Assembly (NCBI GenBank): GCA_029857855.1
Contig: JAOUGG010000082.1
Coordinates: forward strand, 1-8,429
Source of the DNA: Acidimicrobiia bacterium
GTDB lineage: Bacteria > Actinomycetota > Acidimicrobiia > Acidimicrobiales > SZUA-35
Direction of reading: 5' to 3'
DNA: 8,429 nt
Positions 7,085 through 8,429 of this stretch are shown here, piece after piece. The notes below the pieces were generated by a model that did no database searches, was not told where the DNA came from, and saw only the letters and a list, made by a program, of their open reading frames with translations. How positions within the stretch are numbered: position 1 is the stretch's first letter; the number at the start of each line of letters is the position of its first letter. A program made the translations under genes and the position numbers.

Positions 7085-7807
7085 CTAGCCGGTTCCGAGA
7101 CCACCGAAACGCCGGTCGCGCCGCTGATATTCGGCAACGGCATCCGCGAGATGCCGGCTCCGAAAATCGGGCCACAGGGTTTCGGTGAAGACGAGCTCGG
7201 CGTAGGCCGACTGCCACATCAGGAAGTTGGACGTGCGGTACTCGCCGGAGGTGCGAATCCAGAGGTCGACGTCGGGCATCTCGGGGTCGTAGAGGTACTT
7301 GTCGAGCATCGACTCGTCGATCGCGTCGGCCGTGACACCGGAGGCGATCATCGCCTTGACACCGTCGATGATCTCGGCCCGGCCGCCGTAGTTGAACGCG
7401 ATGGTGAGGGTGAGGCGGCGGTTCTCGGCGGTCAGGGCGACTGACTCGTCCATGCGACGGAGGAGCCGCTTGGGGACCTTCCAATCACGGCGACCGATGA
7501 ATCGGATCCGCACACCCTTCTCGTTGAGCTCGTCACGTCGACGCACCAGCAGGTTCTCGTTGAACCGCATGAGAAACCGGACCTCGTCGGCAGGACGGCG
7601 CCAGTTCTCGGTGGAGAACGCGTAGACGGTGAGCCACTCGACACCGAGTTCGAGTGCACCTTCGACGGCGTCGAGGAGGGCCTCCTCGCCTGCGCTGTGG
7701 CCATCGGTTCGTCGCAGGCCACGGCGTTGCGCCCACCGGCCGTTCCCGTCCATGACGCACGCCACGTGCCGGGGGATGCGGGCAGGATCGATGCCCTGAT
7801 TGCTCAT
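7085..7807 (-). CDS. uppS: Isoprenyl transferase (undecaprenyl/decaprenyl diphosphate synthase)
   Basis: This cis-prenyltransferase condenses isopentenyl diphosphate units onto a short allylic diphosphate, giving the polyprenyl diphosphate that becomes the lipid carrier for peptidoglycan and other cell-wall glycans. The 240-residue protein shows the family signatures: MDGNGRWA (19-26) with catalytic-site Asp20, FSTENW (64-69), the IAFNYGGRAEI segment (136-146), and DLWIRTSGE (181-189) followed by SNFLMWQ and AYAELVF. Chain length cannot be read from sequence; some actinobacteria make decaprenyl rather than undecaprenyl products. It is probably co-transcribed with recO. The ATG gives the typical short N-terminus (MSNQGIDPARIPRHVA); the ribosome-binding site is weak. 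Confidence 0.96.
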   Translation of the reverse strand: MSNQGIDPARIPRHVACVMDGNGRWAQRRGLRRTDGHSAGEEALLDAVEGALELGVEWLTVYAFSTENWRRPADEVRFLMRFNENLLVRRRDELNEKGVRIRFIGRRDWKVPKRLLRRMDESVALTAENRRLTLTIAFNYGGRAEIIDGVKAMIASGVTADAIDESMLDKYLYDPEMPDVDLWIRTSGEYRTSNFLMWQSAYAELVFTETLWPDFRSRHLADAVAEYQRRDRRFGGLGTG

Positions 7808-7851
7808 GTTTGAACCGTATCCGCTTTCTCGGGTCGAGGCTCGGACCGGGT

Positions 7852-7887
7852 TCGATGGTCACCGCCTTCGGCTGGTGTCGCCATCGA
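7852..7887 (-). terminator. Long imperfect hairpin after the Ser/Thr-rich gene
   Basis: TCGATGG (7852-7858) pairs with CCATCGA (7881-7887). Inside it, CACC (7860-7863) pairs with GGTG (7874-7877) and GCC (7864-7866) with GGC (7870-7872), around the loop TTC. That is 14 base pairs with a small internal loop and one bulge. It begins 6 nt after the upstream gene's stop codon and lies 45 nt before uppS. No U-tract follows, so it may be a U-poor terminator, an mRNA-end stabiliser or an attenuator. Confidence 0.45.
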
Positions 7888-7893
7888 CGGATC

Positions 7894-8429
7894 CTAGGGA
7901 CCGACCAAACCGTTCGTTGAAGTCGACGACGCCGTGGTGGTCGTCGAATCGTCGGTCGTGTCGGTCGTCGAGGATTCGGTCGTCGTCGGCTCGGAGGTCG
8001 ACGACGTCGTGGAGCTGCTCGATCCGGTGGTCGACGAGGACGCGGCCGTGGTCGCCGTGGTCGAGCTCGAGGCCGTCGTGGTCGTTGACGAGGCCGAGGT
8101 CGAGGAGGACGTCGTCGTCTGGCTGGGCGGGACCGTCGTGGTGGACCGAACGGTGGCCTGAGCCGTGGTGGTGACCCGACGGCCCGCTGTGGTCGAGGTC
8201 GACGAGGTAGTGGAGTCGATCGAACTCGTCGTATCGCCGGGATCGAGGCCTCCCGTGCCTGCGCCGGTCGACGACGAGGTGTCGGCCTCCGAGGTTTCGG
8301 GGCCTCCATCGACGGCGGGGGCTCCAGGCACGCGGTTGTCGGCCACCACGCCGGACCGATCGGTGGCGAGCGGATTGGGAACGACGTTGCCGGCGGCGAG
8401 CAGACCGATGGCGACGAGACCGAGGAATC
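7894..8429 (-). CDS. Membrane-anchored Ser/Thr-rich protein, N-terminus off the window
   Basis: The frame is open to the right edge of the window, so the true start lies beyond it. The visible part begins with a hydrophobic segment (FLGLVAIGLLAAG) that looks like the end of a transmembrane helix or signal anchor. A Pro/Gly/Asp-containing spacer follows, then a tail made almost wholly of Ser and Thr; about 60 of the last 83 residues are one or the other. The likely topology places the tail outside the cell, where such mucin-like stretches can be O-glycosylated or act as wall-spanning stalks; this is inference. No enzymatic domain is visible. The coding side is supported by the hydrophobic helix and the TAG stop just before a hairpin. 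The opposite strand is also open there because of the GTC/GAC-like repetition, but encodes only Val/Glu/Asp-rich low complexity. Family not recognised. Confidence 0.65.
   Translation of the reverse strand, partial: FLGLVAIGLLAAGNVVPNPLATDRSGVVADNRVPGAPAVDGGPETSEADTSSSTGAGTGGLDPGDTTSSIDSTTSSTSTTAGRRVTTTAQATVRSTTTVPPSQTTTSSSTSASSTTTTASSSTTATTAASSSTTGSSSSTTSSTSEPTTTESSTTDTTDDSTTTTASSTSTNGLVGP

Noticed and set aside
6356..7444. Plus-strand open frame of over 360 codons opposite recO and uppS
   Set aside because: It covers two conserved minus-strand genes and shows no domain.
7934..8161. Val-rich plus-strand frame opposite the Ser/Thr-rich tail
   Set aside because: It is the complement of Ser/Thr triplets, with no hydrophobic anchor or domain; the minus strand continues into a plausible membrane helix.
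7920..8270. GTC/GAC-like repetitive DNA considered as a CRISPR or tandem-repeat array
   Set aside because: No fixed repeat unit or regularly spaced spacers; the periodicity is that of Ser/Thr codons.

Overview
The window is high-GC chromosomal DNA whose gene content and order suggest an actinobacterium, possibly of the Acidimicrobiia. The evidence is the GTG-started DnaG beginning MGIVDEDVARVRE, the alpha2-type glycyl-tRNA synthetase, and the run uppS, recO, glyS, dnaG. The same four genes lie close together in other Actinobacteria, for example the recO-uppS ... glyS ... dgt-dnaG region of Mycobacterium tuberculosis. The class assignment is inference; the housekeeping identities are firm.

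Layout, reading the minus strand from right to left. A partial membrane-anchored Ser/Thr-rich protein (7894-8429, N-terminus off the window) is followed by a long imperfect hairpin. Then come uppS (7085-7807, undecaprenyl diphosphate synthase) and recO (6350-7078), 6 nt apart and probably co-transcribed. One gene on the plus strand (4898-6301, RDD-family membrane protein with a long disordered, Trp-rich tail) interrupts the series. It converges on recO and diverges from glyS (3503-4819). After a 190-nt AT-richer spacer come an NAD-dependent sugar epimerase/dehydratase (2296-3312) and a PIG-L/LmbE-type deacetylase (1598-2296), overlapping by one base (TGATG). The last gene is dnaG (primase), which starts at 1532 and runs off the left edge, so about 510 residues are visible.

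Functionally, the backbone is housekeeping: envelope lipid carrier synthesis, recombinational repair, tRNA charging and replication priming. Two accessory insertions sit in it: the RDD gene between recO and glyS, and the epimerase-deacetylase pair between glyS and dnaG, where other Actinobacteria often carry dgt. The pair looks like a small nucleotide-sugar or glycoconjugate-modifying unit.

I see no tRNA, rRNA, CRISPR array, transposase, phage gene or defence system. The most interesting material is the translationally coupled sugar pair, the possibly composite RDD gene with a rare-codon linker, and a concentric inverted repeat in the glyS/RDD divergent gap. No stretch over 300 bases is gene-free.
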